A stretch of 28,035 nt of DNA from an uncultured Bacteroidales bacterium (GTDB lineage Bacteria > Bacteroidota > Bacteroidia > Bacteroidales > Muribaculaceae). Shown piece by piece: positions 15,005-22,941 of this stretch. The position numbers and the translations under genes are program-made. Within the stretch, counting starts at the first letter, position 1. Each line of letters starts with the position of its first letter. A model generated the notes under the pieces. That model was given only the letters and a program-made list of their open reading frames with translations. It did no database searches and was not told the origin of the DNA. The DNA lies in NCBI GenBank assembly GCA_905210435.1, contig CAJLWO010000035.1:1-28035 (forward strand), written 5' to 3'.

Positions 15005-15430
15005 TCAAAGGTTGCCGGCAGCGATGTCGGATTCCCATTCCCTTTGCTGGATGTCGCTGCTTTCGGAATAGTATATCTCTACGCGGTCACCGCGGTCGAT
15101 GATGTAGACAGCACTTACCTTGTTGTCATCTTCTATCGTGTCGATTTCCTTTTCACGAAACGGGGAAGTGTATACCACGATGTTTTTACCGTCGCCATGC
15201 TTGGTGACATCTTCAGGCACGACATCGTCCATGAAACTTTCGCAGGCAGCCAGTCCTCCCCATCCCGAGTCGCCTTTATACACTATCTGTTCGAACTTGT
15301 TATCGTCGACGAGCCTTACTTTTACATCACTTTCGGGGGCAAGGTCGCCGAAAAACGGAAACAATACCGTAGCGCCGGCACTGCCTGATGCCAAAGTAGC
15401 CAATGCACCCATTATCAATATCTTTTTCAT
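15005..15430 (-). CDS. Small secreted acidic protein of unknown function
   Basis: A 141-residue protein that I do not recognise. A clear signal peptide, MKKILIMGALATLASGSAGA, leads to an acidic mature chain rich in aspartate, glutamate and valine, with one cysteine (AACESF) and no lipobox. It is probably periplasmic. The start is placed at 15430, not at the in-frame ATG at 15454, because the signal peptide begins there and the TATATTTG -7 element (15452-15459, minus strand) overlaps the longer start. It stands alone between the cyd genes and yigZ; no partner is suggested by context. Confidence 0.72.
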   Translation of the reverse strand: MKKILIMGALATLASGSAGATVLFPFFGDLAPESDVKVRLVDDNKFEQIVYKGDSGWGGLAACESFMDDVVPEDVTKHGDGKNIVVYTSPFREKEIDTIEDDNKVSAVYIIDRGDRVEIYYSESSDIQQREWESDIAAGNL

Positions 15431-15451
15431 ACGCAGTTTGTTAAATGTATG

Positions 15452-15459
15452 CAAATATA
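15452..15459 (-). promoter_or_regulatory. -7 element for the small secreted protein gene
   Basis: The minus strand reads TATATTTG, 21 bases before the chosen ATG. The upstream -33 region is poor, so only half of the promoter is convincing. Confidence 0.5.
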
Positions 15460-15496
15460 CAAAAAAAACGGTGAAATGATATTTGGTATCAAAGTT

Positions 15497-16090
15497 TCAG
15501 TGGAGGCTGACGCCGTCGATGTCGCGGAGACGGGTGGTTACTGTGTCGTAGTCGTCGGCGCGGACGGCGAGGGTCATGGCGCAGGCGTTGTCGAATTGCT
15601 GGGAGAGGATTTCGAGGTCGGATTGCTTGACAAGGCGCATCACGTCGTTCATCGACAGGTAGGGGAATGTGAATTCTATCTGTTTCATTACCTTTCGCTC
15701 CACTATCTCAGCTTCTTCGAGCGAAAGGCGCGCGGCTTCGCGGTAGGCGGCGATAAGGCCGGAGGTGCCGAGTTTTATGCCACCGAAGTAGCGCACCACC
15801 ACTATGACCGTATCGGTCAGTCCGAATGAGTTGATTTGTCCGAGAATCGGTTTGCCGGCAGTGCCGGATGGCTCGCCGTTGTCGTTGCTTTGGAAATCGG
15901 TGCGTTCGAAGCCGAGCATGTAGGCCCAGCATACGTGGCGTGCGTCGAAATATTTTTTCTGGTATTGTGCAATCACGGCTTTGGCCTCCTCTACTGTCGA
16001 GGCGGGATGGGCGAATGCGAGAAATTTGCTCATTTTCTCGCGGAATATCGCCTCGGAGGGTCGGGCTAATGTCAGGTAGGTATCGGCCAT
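15497..16090 (-). CDS. yigZ: YigZ/IMPACT family protein
   Basis: A 197-residue protein of the UPF0029 (Impact) family. The N-terminal domain carries the signature NDNGEPSGTAGKPIL (69-83) followed by VIVVVRYFGGIKLGTSGLIAAYREAA (96-120). The C-terminal domain (about 135-195) has the ferredoxin-like fold seen in elongation factor G domain V. Eukaryotic and bacterial relatives touch ribosome or translation control, but the bacterial role is not settled. It begins 9 bases after the DUF2148 stop, so the two are co-transcribed. The length is normal. Confidence 0.93.
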   Translation of the reverse strand: MADTYLTLARPSEAIFREKMSKFLAFAHPASTVEEAKAVIAQYQKKYFDARHVCWAYMLGFERTDFQSNDNGEPSGTAGKPILGQINSFGLTDTVIVVVRYFGGIKLGTSGLIAAYREAARLSLEEAEIVERKVMKQIEFTFPYLSMNDVMRLVKQSDLEILSQQFDNACAMTLAVRADDYDTVTTRLRDIDGVSLH

Positions 16091-16099
16091 GCTGGGTGA

Positions 16100-16621
16100 T
16101 TACTTGCGGTCGAAGAATGGATTTTTTGATGTGGCACTTACCGCTATGGCAAGCACCAGACGGCAGCCGGGGAGGAGGCCGAGGCGCATGGCTCCCATTC
16201 CGGCGGAGAAGAGTGTGCGGGTGTCGACACGGCAGTCGGCAGCCACCGAGCAGGCCGAGCCTGCGGCGATACCTATGTCGATGGAATTGAAGGCGCAGGG
16301 CACGGCGGCAGGTTTATCGGCGCATGCGGGGTAGCCGCAATGCGCGCAGTTAAGTCCCATGGGCTGCGGACGGATGCCTATGAGCACTACGGCGTCGCCC
16401 TGAAGTATGTTGGCGGCGTCGCGCTGATAGACGGGGCGGGATGTCTCGGCATAAAGTTCCAGCATGGTGTCGGAAAGGCGCTGCAGGTCGTCGCCTTCGA
16501 CAATGGCAGCCTCGATGAGGTCGTTGCCTTTGGCTTTGGGGGCGGTACGTATGGCTGTGAGCATGCGGCGTGCGATGTCAATCACCTGAGCATGCCGGTC
16601 GTCGCGTTGGTTTATTATCAT
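16100..16621 (-). CDS. DUF2148 ferredoxin-like cysteine-cluster protein
   Basis: A 173-residue protein with a central cysteine cluster: C92, C95, C100 and C109 in NCAHCGYPACADKPAAVPC, then C124 and C130. This could bind an iron-sulfur cluster; the spacing differs from ordinary 2[4Fe-4S] ferredoxins. The N-terminal part (ARRMLTAIRTAPKAKGNDLI) and the C-terminal LPGCRLVLAIAVSATSKNPF match the DUF2148 family of anaerobes. Function unknown. First gene of a pair with yigZ. Upstream lies the repeat element at 16636-16809, so its promoter must lie within or next to that repeat. Confidence 0.87.
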   Translation of the reverse strand: MIINQRDDRHAQVIDIARRMLTAIRTAPKAKGNDLIEAAIVEGDDLQRLSDTMLELYAETSRPVYQRDAANILQGDAVVLIGIRPQPMGLNCAHCGYPACADKPAAVPCAFNSIDIGIAAGSACSVAADCRVDTRTLFSAGMGAMRLGLLPGCRLVLAIAVSATSKNPFFDRK

Positions 16622-16635
16622 ATTTCAACTAATAA

Positions 16636-16809
16636 TTTGTAGGGAGGGTGTTGCAAAACTTATAATATAATGGAAACATGATACGTCATCTTGTAGGGCA
16701 GCACCCCGGTGCAGCCGCCTGGCAGCTGATAATCAATTTCCGCTATCGGCTGCTCCGGGGAGCAGCCCTACATCATGCAGCCGTCAACATCAGTTTTGCA
16801 ACTCCCTCC
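16636..16809. repeat. REPIN-like double-hairpin element with outer inverted repeat (element D)
   Basis: The outer repeat GGAGGGTGTTGCAAAACT (16643-16660) is inverted at 16792-16809 with 17 of 18 matching. Inside, two 26-base arms (16692-16717 and 16747-16772) are inverted copies (23 of 26). Each arm folds alone: 16697-16705 with 16708-16716, and GGCTGCTCC (16748-16756) with GGAGCAGCC (16759-16767). The left outer repeat extended by TTTGTA matches 1370-1394 inverted. The core sequence is unrelated to that of element B. It lies between queA and the DUF2148 gene. Confidence 0.78.
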
Positions 16810-16849
16810 ACATTATTTCATTTCTGGAGTTTAATATATCCGGGCGCCG

Positions 16850-16865
16850 ACGCGATAAATCGCGT
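16850..16865 (-). terminator. Short hairpin after queA
   Basis: ACGCGAT (16850-16856) / ATCGCGT (16859-16865), 12 bases beyond the queA stop. The tail is not T-rich, so termination is only suggested by position. Confidence 0.4.
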
Positions 16866-16877
16866 ACATACTACCGG

Positions 16878-17927
16878 TTATAGTATCAGCATCGCGTCGC
16901 CGTAGGCACCGAAGCGGTAGCCCTCTTTTACGGCTTCGTCGTAGGCTTTCATCACGAGGTTGTAGCCGCCGAATGCCGCTACCATCATGAGCATGGTGGA
17001 GTATGGCAGATGGAAGTTGGTGACGAGCGCTGTGGTGACGGTAAAATCGTAGGGGGGGAAGATGAATTTGTTGGTCCAGCCTTCGTAGACTTTGAGTTTG
17101 CCTCCCATGCTGACTGCCGTCGCCATGCCGCGGAGCACGGATGTGCCTACGGCGCATACCTGTTTGCCTTCGGTCTTGGCCTTGTTGACGGTATCCACCA
17201 GTTTGGGGGTTATGAATATCTGTTCGGAGTCCATGCGGTGCTTGGTGAGGTCTTCCACATCAATTTCGCGGAAATTGCCCAGTCCGCTGTGTATAGTGGC
17301 GAAAGCCTGTTCCACGCCTTTGATTTCGAGGCGTTTCAGCAGTTCGCGGCTGAAGTGCATGCCTGCGGCCGGGGCTACGATAGCTCCTTCGTTTTTGGCG
17401 AAGATGGTCTGATAGTCGGTGACATCGTTCTCATTGGGCTCGCGCTGTATATAGTCGGGCAGCGGGGTCTCGCCCAACGCGTAAAGGGCGGCCTTGAACT
17501 CCTCGTGGGGGCCGTCGTAGAGGAAACGGAGCGTGCGGCCGCGCGAGGTGGTGTTGTCGATTACCTCGGCCACCATTGATTCGTCCTCGCCGAAATAGAG
17601 TTTGTTGCCTATGCGGATTTTGCGGGCCGGCTCCACGAGCACGTCCCACAGTTTGTGTTCTTCGTTAAGCTCTCTCAGTAGAAAGACCTCGATGCGTGCG
17701 CCGGTCTTTTCCTTGTTGCCGTAGAGACGAGCCGGAAATACCATGGTGTCGTTGAACACCATGACGTCACCTTCGTCAAAATAATTGATAATCTCTTTAA
17801 ACACGTGATGGGAGATTTCGCCCGTCTTGCGGTTGACAACCATCATTCTGCATTCGTCACGCTGAGGTGCCGGTTCTTGAGCTATCAGCTCGTCAGGCAA
17901 TTTAAATTTAAATTGTGAAAGCTTCAT
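16878..17927 (-). CDS. queA: S-adenosylmethionine:tRNA ribosyltransferase-isomerase
   Basis: A 349-residue enzyme of queuosine biosynthesis that transfers the ribosyl part of S-adenosylmethionine to preQ1 in tRNA, giving epoxyqueuosine. Family blocks: SQFKFKLPDELIAQEPAPQR at the N-terminus, FNDTMVFPARLYG, the central VAPAAGMHFS, HRMDSEQI, NFHLPYSTMLMMVAAFGG and YRFGAYGDAMLI at the end. The usual THVGAGTF stretch is replaced by ATIHSGLGNFREI, seen here but of unknown effect. Its ATG overlaps the truB stop by four bases (ATGA). Last gene of the ftsX cluster. Confidence 0.95.
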   Translation of the reverse strand: MKLSQFKFKLPDELIAQEPAPQRDECRMMVVNRKTGEISHHVFKEIINYFDEGDVMVFNDTMVFPARLYGNKEKTGARIEVFLLRELNEEHKLWDVLVEPARKIRIGNKLYFGEDESMVAEVIDNTTSRGRTLRFLYDGPHEEFKAALYALGETPLPDYIQREPNENDVTDYQTIFAKNEGAIVAPAAGMHFSRELLKRLEIKGVEQAFATIHSGLGNFREIDVEDLTKHRMDSEQIFITPKLVDTVNKAKTEGKQVCAVGTSVLRGMATAVSMGGKLKVYEGWTNKFIFPPYDFTVTTALVTNFHLPYSTMLMMVAAFGGYNLVMKAYDEAVKEGYRFGAYGDAMLIL

Positions 17928-18682
17928 CTTGTTGTTATATCTTCGTTGTTATCTTGTCCTTGTTTTGCGTCGTAATCGGTATCGTCGTCGGTCTCTATCC
18001 CGACTTCGCGAAGCATAGACACGGCGTCGTCGAGCGAAAGGCATCGGTCGATGGTGACATCGCCCACCCGTGTGCGGCGCAGGGCGGTGAGATGTCCGCC
18101 CGAACCGAGTGCGGCGCCGATGTCGCGTGCGAGTGCACGGATGTAGGTGCCTTTGCTGCATACCACGCGTATGGTGATGCTCTCCGGGCTGTATTCGAGC
18201 AGTTCGATTTCGTCGATTACGAGAATTTTCGGTTTAAGTTCGACGGTATCGCCCTTACGTGCCATCTTATAGGCTCTCTTGCCGTCAATCTTGCATGCGG
18301 AGAATGCCGGTGGCACCTGCTCGATGCGTCCTGTGAACTTCGTCAGTACCTCTCCGACAAGTTCGCGGGTGATATGGGCGGTAGGGTAGCGGGCGTCAAT
18401 CTCAGTCTCGAGGTCGTATGACGGTGTGGTGGCTCCGAGGGCTATGGTGGCGATGTATTCCTTGACGCCGCTCTGGAGCTGCTCGATGAGCTTGGTGGAT
18501 TTTCCGCTGACTATAATCATTACTCCGGTGGCAAGCGGGTCGAGTGTGCCGGCATGGCCCACTTTCATCTTTTTTATGCCCATGCGGCGCAGCATCACTC
18601 CCCTTATGCGTTTCACGACATCAAAAGAGGTCCAGCCGTACGGCTTGTCGACGAGTATGGTTTCTCCTGCAAGAAAATTCAT
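17924..18682 (-). CDS. truB: tRNA pseudouridine(55) synthase
   Basis: A 252-residue enzyme that isomerises U55 in the T-loop of tRNAs. The catalytic aspartate is D48 in VGHAGTLDPLATG (41-53). Other features: the N-terminal LVDKPYGWTSFDVV, KEYIATIALGATTPSYDLE, the RNA-contact block PPAFSACKIDGKRAYKMAR and CSKGTYIRALARDIG. The C-terminal tail after residue 230 is acidic, low-complexity and not conserved. It sits between uppP (18 bases) and queA (4-base overlap), so two tRNA-modifying enzymes share a transcript. Confidence 0.96.
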   Translation of the reverse strand: MNFLAGETILVDKPYGWTSFDVVKRIRGVMLRRMGIKKMKVGHAGTLDPLATGVMIIVSGKSTKLIEQLQSGVKEYIATIALGATTPSYDLETEIDARYPTAHITRELVGEVLTKFTGRIEQVPPAFSACKIDGKRAYKMARKGDTVELKPKILVIDEIELLEYSPESITIRVVCSKGTYIRALARDIGAALGSGGHLTALRRTRVGDVTIDRCLSLDDAVSMLREVGIETDDDTDYDAKQGQDNNEDITTR

Positions 18683-18700
18683 TGTTGTCAGGGGCGGTTG

Positions 18701-19540
18701 TCAGTTAAAAATGATGCAGAGCAGACCTGCGATAAGACAGTAGACGGCGAACCATACGAGTTTGCCCTTCTTGACGATATTGAGCATCCATTTGCATGCC
18801 AGACAGCCTACCACGAATGCCGCGATGAATCCTATGAGGAGCGGCATGGCTCCTATCGACTCGGTGGCTGCCTCGCTGCTGCCGCCGATCATCTCCTTGA
18901 TGTCGAGCAATGCTTCGCCGAGAATGGGGATGATGACCATGAAGAAGGAGAACTTGGCCACCTCCTCGCGTTTGTCGCCGAGCATCAGACCGGTAGCTAT
19001 GGTCGAACCCGAGCGGCTCAGTCCCGGTATGACGGCGACTGCCTGCGCCAGTCCGATGACAAAGGCGTCGAGGAATGTGATGTCGCGCGGACGGTATCCG
19101 CCCTGTCGCAATGCGGGGCTGTCGGCCGTAGTGCGGCGGAAATAGTAGGCGAACGTGAGCAGAAGGGCTGTGGCGCACAGTGCGATACCCACTGTCAGCA
19201 GATTTTTGTCGAACAGCTGCTCTACGCTGTCTTTAAAGAATATGCCCACTATCATGATGGGGATGCATGACACGAGTATCTTGAACACGTATGTGGTGTT
19301 GGCATCGCGCTTGAATCCGAAGAACGATGTCACCAGCGGCACAAATTCTTTCCAGAGTATTACGATTGTGCTCAACACCGTGGCCACGTGGAGCGCTACG
19401 GTGAACTGGAGCGAGCCTGCGCCATGCATATCGAGTCCGAGCAGGTCCTCGCATATCTGCAGATGGCCTGAGCTGCTTATCGGCAGGTATTCTGCAAGGC
19501 CCTGCACTATGCCCATTACAAGGGAATCTAACCAATCCAT
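18701..19540 (-). CDS. uppP: Undecaprenyl-diphosphate phosphatase
   Basis: A 279-residue inner-membrane enzyme (BacA/UppP) that dephosphorylates undecaprenyl diphosphate to recycle the carrier for peptidoglycan and surface polysaccharides; overexpression gives bacitracin resistance in relatives. Motif 1 is QGLAEYLPISSSGH (13-26) with E17 and H26, and motif 2 is PGLSRSGST (172-180) with R176. About eight hydrophobic helices follow the family pattern. Located between DUF3098 and truB in the usual Bacteroidales order. Confidence 0.95.
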   Translation of the reverse strand: MDWLDSLVMGIVQGLAEYLPISSSGHLQICEDLLGLDMHGAGSLQFTVALHVATVLSTIVILWKEFVPLVTSFFGFKRDANTTYVFKILVSCIPIMIVGIFFKDSVEQLFDKNLLTVGIALCATALLLTFAYYFRRTTADSPALRQGGYRPRDITFLDAFVIGLAQAVAVIPGLSRSGSTIATGLMLGDKREEVAKFSFFMVIIPILGEALLDIKEMIGGSSEAATESIGAMPLLIGFIAAFVVGCLACKWMLNIVKKGKLVWFAVYCLIAGLLCIIFN

Positions 19541-19654
19541 TTTTTTACCTTATTAAATTGTTGCTATTTCGTTACTATGCGGTTTATTATTATGTGGCGG
19601 TGACGCTGTATTTGATACGATGCTACGGCCCGTATGCAGGTTGCGGCGTGCCAA

Positions 19655-20044
19655 CTAATCGGCGGCGGTATCGGAATCTGTCCCGTTGCCGGCGTCAGCT
19701 TTTTTGGCGGGTTTCACAATGATGGCTATGCCCATGGCCACGAAACCGAGGAATGCGAGTGTCGGGCCGATAATGATGCGGCGTGTGCTGAATATGTCAG
19801 GATTGAATTTTTCAGGCGAACTGCCACCTCCGAGCATGAGCAGAAATCCGATTACGATAAGCAGGCCCGCGGCTGTCATAAAAATGAAATTCCTGCGCGC
19901 CAGCGGGAACTGCGATGGTGATTCCCTGACAAGCTCGTGAGCGGGAGCTGCATTTTTACTCGTTGTCTCTGCGTGGCCGGTGGCGTTGACGGGTGTGGTC
20001 TGGCTTTTTGCTTTTATCGGTTGGTTTTTGGTTGGAATTGCCAT
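19655..20044 (-). CDS. DUF3098 family membrane protein
   Basis: A 129-residue protein, start MAIPTKNQ. A disordered, threonine- and alanine-rich N-terminus (about 1-48) is followed by the family core PLARRNFIFMTAAGLLIVIG with two transmembrane helices (about 57-75 and 91-112), the loop GGGSSPEKFNPDIFSTRR between them, and a polar tail. DUF3098 lies between ftsX and uppP across Bacteroidota; its function is unknown. A much longer in-frame ORF running upstream to 20275 would overlap ftsX and is not credible. Spacing: 53 bases after ftsX, 114 before uppP. Confidence 0.88.
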   Translation of the reverse strand: MAIPTKNQPIKAKSQTTPVNATGHAETTSKNAAPAHELVRESPSQFPLARRNFIFMTAAGLLIVIGFLLMLGGGSSPEKFNPDIFSTRRIIIGPTLAFLGFVAMGIAIIVKPAKKADAGNGTDSDTAAD

Positions 20045-20097
20045 GATTGAATTATATGAAGAGTTTAATTTTGTTGATTTCGTATTTGCAGATGTTG

Positions 20098-20970
20098 TCA
20101 GAACATGTCGTCGTAGTCCTGGCGGAGATATTTGTTGGCTGCAATCCATGATGCTGTGCCACAGATTATTATGCCACCGGCCACGACACCGAGAAACACG
20201 TAGATCAGATCGCTCCACGGCAGGGCAAGCGCAAGGTCGGGTTCGATGCTGACGGCGTAGACGCGCAGCATGCACAGCAATGCTATTGCCACAACACCCG
20301 CAAGAATGCCGTTGAGTATGTTGCCGACGATAATCGGGCGGCGGATAAAGGCATTGGTCGCTCCGACGAGCTGCATTGTGTGAAGGAGAAAGCGGGCTGA
20401 GTAGATTGTGAGGCGGACGGTGTTGTTGATCAGTACAAATGAGATTATCAGCAATGCGGCGGCAAGAGCTATGAGCACGAGCGACAGTGTGCCGATATTG
20501 GAATTGACTGATTCCACCATCTCGGTGTGGACGGTTATCTCCTCGACGGAGTCGATATTGCGTAAAGGCGCAATGACTTTATCCAGGGAGTCGACCGATG
20601 CATACTGTGCCTTTACCCTGACGTTGAATTCGGGCTGATAGGGATTGTTGCCGAGCAGTTCCTCCACGTCGCTGCCGAGATATGCGTTCTCCTGTTCGAG
20701 TATCTCCTCCGGCGACATGTAGTCGTAGCTTGCCACGAAGTCGGCTTCGGTGAGTCTCCTTTTCATGTCGTTAATCCGGGTCATGTCGGTATCCATTTTC
20801 ATTACCATGTTGAATCCCAGATTCTCGCGTATATGCCGGGTGATGTTTCCGGCAGCGAATGCCGCACAGCCAACGATGCCGAGTATCAGCAATACCATGC
20901 CAACGCTGGCTGTCGATGTCAGGTGCTTGCCGAAGCTCATCAGGCTCGTGCGTTTTTTTGATTGACTCAT
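20098..20970 (-). CDS. ftsX: Cell division protein FtsX
   Basis: A 290-residue permease-like partner of the FtsE ATPase, which controls peptidoglycan hydrolases at the septum. Topology agrees with the family: a cytoplasmic N-terminus, TM1 (about 23-43), a large periplasmic loop (about 45-160) and three further helices (about 165-187, 213-235, 258-280). The conserved block FVLINNTVRLTIYSARFLLH and MQLVGATNAFIRRPIIVGNI, typical of FtsX, lie between TM2 and TM3. ftsE is not in the window, as is usual for Bacteroidota, where it lies elsewhere. First gene of the five-gene minus-strand cluster. Confidence 0.94.
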   Translation of the reverse strand: MSQSKKRTSLMSFGKHLTSTASVGMVLLILGIVGCAAFAAGNITRHIRENLGFNMVMKMDTDMTRINDMKRRLTEADFVASYDYMSPEEILEQENAYLGSDVEELLGNNPYQPEFNVRVKAQYASVDSLDKVIAPLRNIDSVEEITVHTEMVESVNSNIGTLSLVLIALAAALLIISFVLINNTVRLTIYSARFLLHTMQLVGATNAFIRRPIIVGNILNGILAGVVAIALLCMLRVYAVSIEPDLALALPWSDLIYVFLGVVAGGIIICGTASWIAANKYLRQDYDDMF

Positions 20971-21135
20971 TTGATATTATTGAATGTTTGCTGAGTTTTT
21001 TACCTTGATAGAAATTACGGGCTGCCCGGCTTTCTGGCGTAATGGATGCTGCAATATCCTTGTCGTGAATCCGGATATTCTGTCATAATAAAATCCGGAT
21101 GTCGGATTGCCGCGGGCAGATAGCATAATATCTTG

Positions 21136-21168
21136 CAAATTTACAACATCAGATACCCCCTTGTCAAG
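21136..21168 (-). promoter_or_regulatory. Promoter of the ftsX-DUF3098-uppP-truB-queA cluster
   Basis: On the minus strand: CTTG (21168-21165), 21 bases, TAAATTTG (21143-21136). The -7 is exact and the -33 has one mismatch. It predicts a leader of about 155 bases before ftsX. Confidence 0.65.
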
Positions 21169-21189
21169 TTTTTTTATAATTAATTTCAA

Positions 21190-21613
21190 TTATAATTCAC
21201 AAAAAGCGGAAAAACGGAATAAATACTGCGGTAACGTGCCTGTATCCGGCGCCGGGCACGCGGCGCAATGGCGCATATCACCGCTTTGCCGGAGTAAACC
21301 GGAACAAAAAAACGCCATTTGTTGTTTAAATATGAAAATTTATTAAAAAAAATAATCCTCATTCAAAAAAATATATTAACTTAGCGCGAAATTTGTATAA
21401 CCTCAGATAAATAAGATTTGTATTTCGTTGAATATATAATTAATCACAAATAGGCCGATTGTAGGCATGTCTACATATCGCTTTTGAAAACAGACACATA
21501 AACCTGCTGATGATGGAGCTGCCGGCTGTGGCCGTTCTTAAATACTATTCAGCGAAAGCCGGGTTTCAACTATGAAATGAAATTTAACTAAATTAATAAA
21601 ACAATTATTCTTT
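21190..21613. other. Intergenic region and probable long leader of the OmpA-family gene
   Basis: No gene. A GC-rich patch at about 21235-21300 contains a CGTGCC/GGCACG stem. A candidate -7 element TAACTTAG (21377-21384, one mismatch) would give a 5' untranslated leader of about 220 bases, common for strongly expressed outer-membrane protein genes. The leader has short stems such as GTAG/CTAC near 21460 and is AT-rich near the start codon. No riboswitch class is recognised. Confidence 0.4.
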
Positions 21614-22828
21614 ATGAAAAAGAGTTTAATCGCTTTAGCTTGCGCTTTATTCATGGGCCAAGGCATGGTTGCTCAATCTTCGCAAGAGGTTACTTATGTT
21701 GAGGACCCCTCGCAAGGTTATCTTTTCAACCAATTTAAAGACAACTGGTTCATAACCGGTGAAGGTGGTGTCGGCATTTTCTTTTCACCCAATGACTCTT
21801 ATCGCGATTGGAAAGACCGCTGGGAACCCTCCGCATCGCTGTATGTAGGTAAATGGTTCTCTCCGATTATCGGTCTGCGTGCCGGTGTCAACTGGCTTAA
21901 GGTAAAAGGCCTTTCTGATGTCAAGGGCGTAGGTGACCTTTACGACGAACCGACTGTAGAGGGTAAATACAAACAGAAATTCGTTCACATCGGCCCGGTT
22001 TTCGATGCTATGGTCAACGTCACCAACTGGTGGTGCGGCTATCACCCCGGACGTAAGTACAATTTCACCGTATACGGCGGTGTAGGTTGCTACTGGACTC
22101 TTGCCCGTCAGTACGACGCCAACAACAAGTCTACAAGCTACAAGGATGCCAAAGACCGTATCCTCGCAGCCCGCGCCGGTATCATCAACAGCTTCAACGT
22201 AAGCAAGCAGGTACAGCTTTCGCTCGACGTACGCTTTACCGCTCTTGACAATCACCGCGATGAAAAAGGCGGCGACTGGAACAAGACCGCATATGACCTT
22301 CAGGCTTATCTCGGCGTGACTTATCTCTTCAATAAACGCGAATGGAACGCCCCGATTATCCCTGTATGCCCCGAACCCGAGAACTGCGACGCTCTCCGTG
22401 CACGCCTTCAGGCTGCCGATGCCCGTATCGCCGACCTCGAAGCTCAGCTTCAGGCTTGTCTCGATCGTCCGGTAGAAGTAGTTGAGGAAGCTGCCGCTCC
22501 CGCTCCTCTTGCTACAATCTACTTCCCCATCAACGTTTCAAAACTCACCAAGGAAGATGTACGCGTGGTTCAGGCTTGTGCCGAAGTGATGAAGGCTAAC
22601 CCCGACACCAAGTACGTGGTGACCGGCTGGGCCGACAACTACACCGGTAACGACCGTATCAACGTCAACCTCCGTAAGAACCGTGCCGCTTCTGTTGAAA
22701 AGCAGCTCTTGAAATCAGGTGTTCCCGCCGCTCAGTTCGAGACTACAATCAACAATGGCAACCTCGTTGACATGGGTGAGAAATTTGTGGCTCTTGACCG
22801 CGCAACTACTATTCAGATCGCTGAATAA
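21614..22828 (+). CDS. OmpA family outer-membrane protein
   Basis: A 404-residue major outer-membrane protein. Signal peptide at 1-20 (MKKSLIALACALFMGQGMVA), then a predicted beta-barrel (about 28-245) with alternating aromatic strands ending in the barrel-closing-type YLGVTYLFNKREW. A short coiled linker follows (DALRARLQAADARIADLEAQ), then the periplasmic peptidoglycan-binding OmpA domain (about 297-404) with TIYFPINVSKLTKEDV and GWADNYTGNDRINVNLRKNR. Codon use is strongly biased (for example CGT/CGC, GGT, AAG) compared with its neighbours, which suggests very high expression. Own terminator 51 bases downstream. Role: envelope anchoring and surface structure. Confidence 0.94.
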   Translation: MKKSLIALACALFMGQGMVAQSSQEVTYVEDPSQGYLFNQFKDNWFITGEGGVGIFFSPNDSYRDWKDRWEPSASLYVGKWFSPIIGLRAGVNWLKVKGLSDVKGVGDLYDEPTVEGKYKQKFVHIGPVFDAMVNVTNWWCGYHPGRKYNFTVYGGVGCYWTLARQYDANNKSTSYKDAKDRILAARAGIINSFNVSKQVQLSLDVRFTALDNHRDEKGGDWNKTAYDLQAYLGVTYLFNKREWNAPIIPVCPEPENCDALRARLQAADARIADLEAQLQACLDRPVEVVEEAAAPAPLATIYFPINVSKLTKEDVRVVQACAEVMKANPDTKYVVTGWADNYTGNDRINVNLRKNRAASVEKQLLKSGVPAAQFETTINNGNLVDMGEKFVALDRATTIQIAE

Positions 22829-22879
22829 TAAATTATCCGACATCTGCGCCACGTAATGGCGTCGATAGATATAACTATG

Positions 22880-22911
22880 AAGGCATGCCCGGTCCGGGCA
22901 TGCCTTCTTTT
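22880..22911 (+). terminator. Intrinsic terminator after the OmpA-family gene
   Basis: AAGGCATGCCC (22880-22890) pairs with GGGCATGCCTT (22896-22906), a perfect 11-pair stem with a 5-base loop, followed by CTTTT. Confidence 0.85.
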
Positions 22912-22941
22912 AGGTGGCTAAACCTAAAAATATCTTGCAAT

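Noticed and set aside
21000..21189. 70-codon minus-strand ORF ahead of ftsX
   Set aside because: The ftsX promoter lies inside it (21136-21168), so it would not be transcribed from its start.
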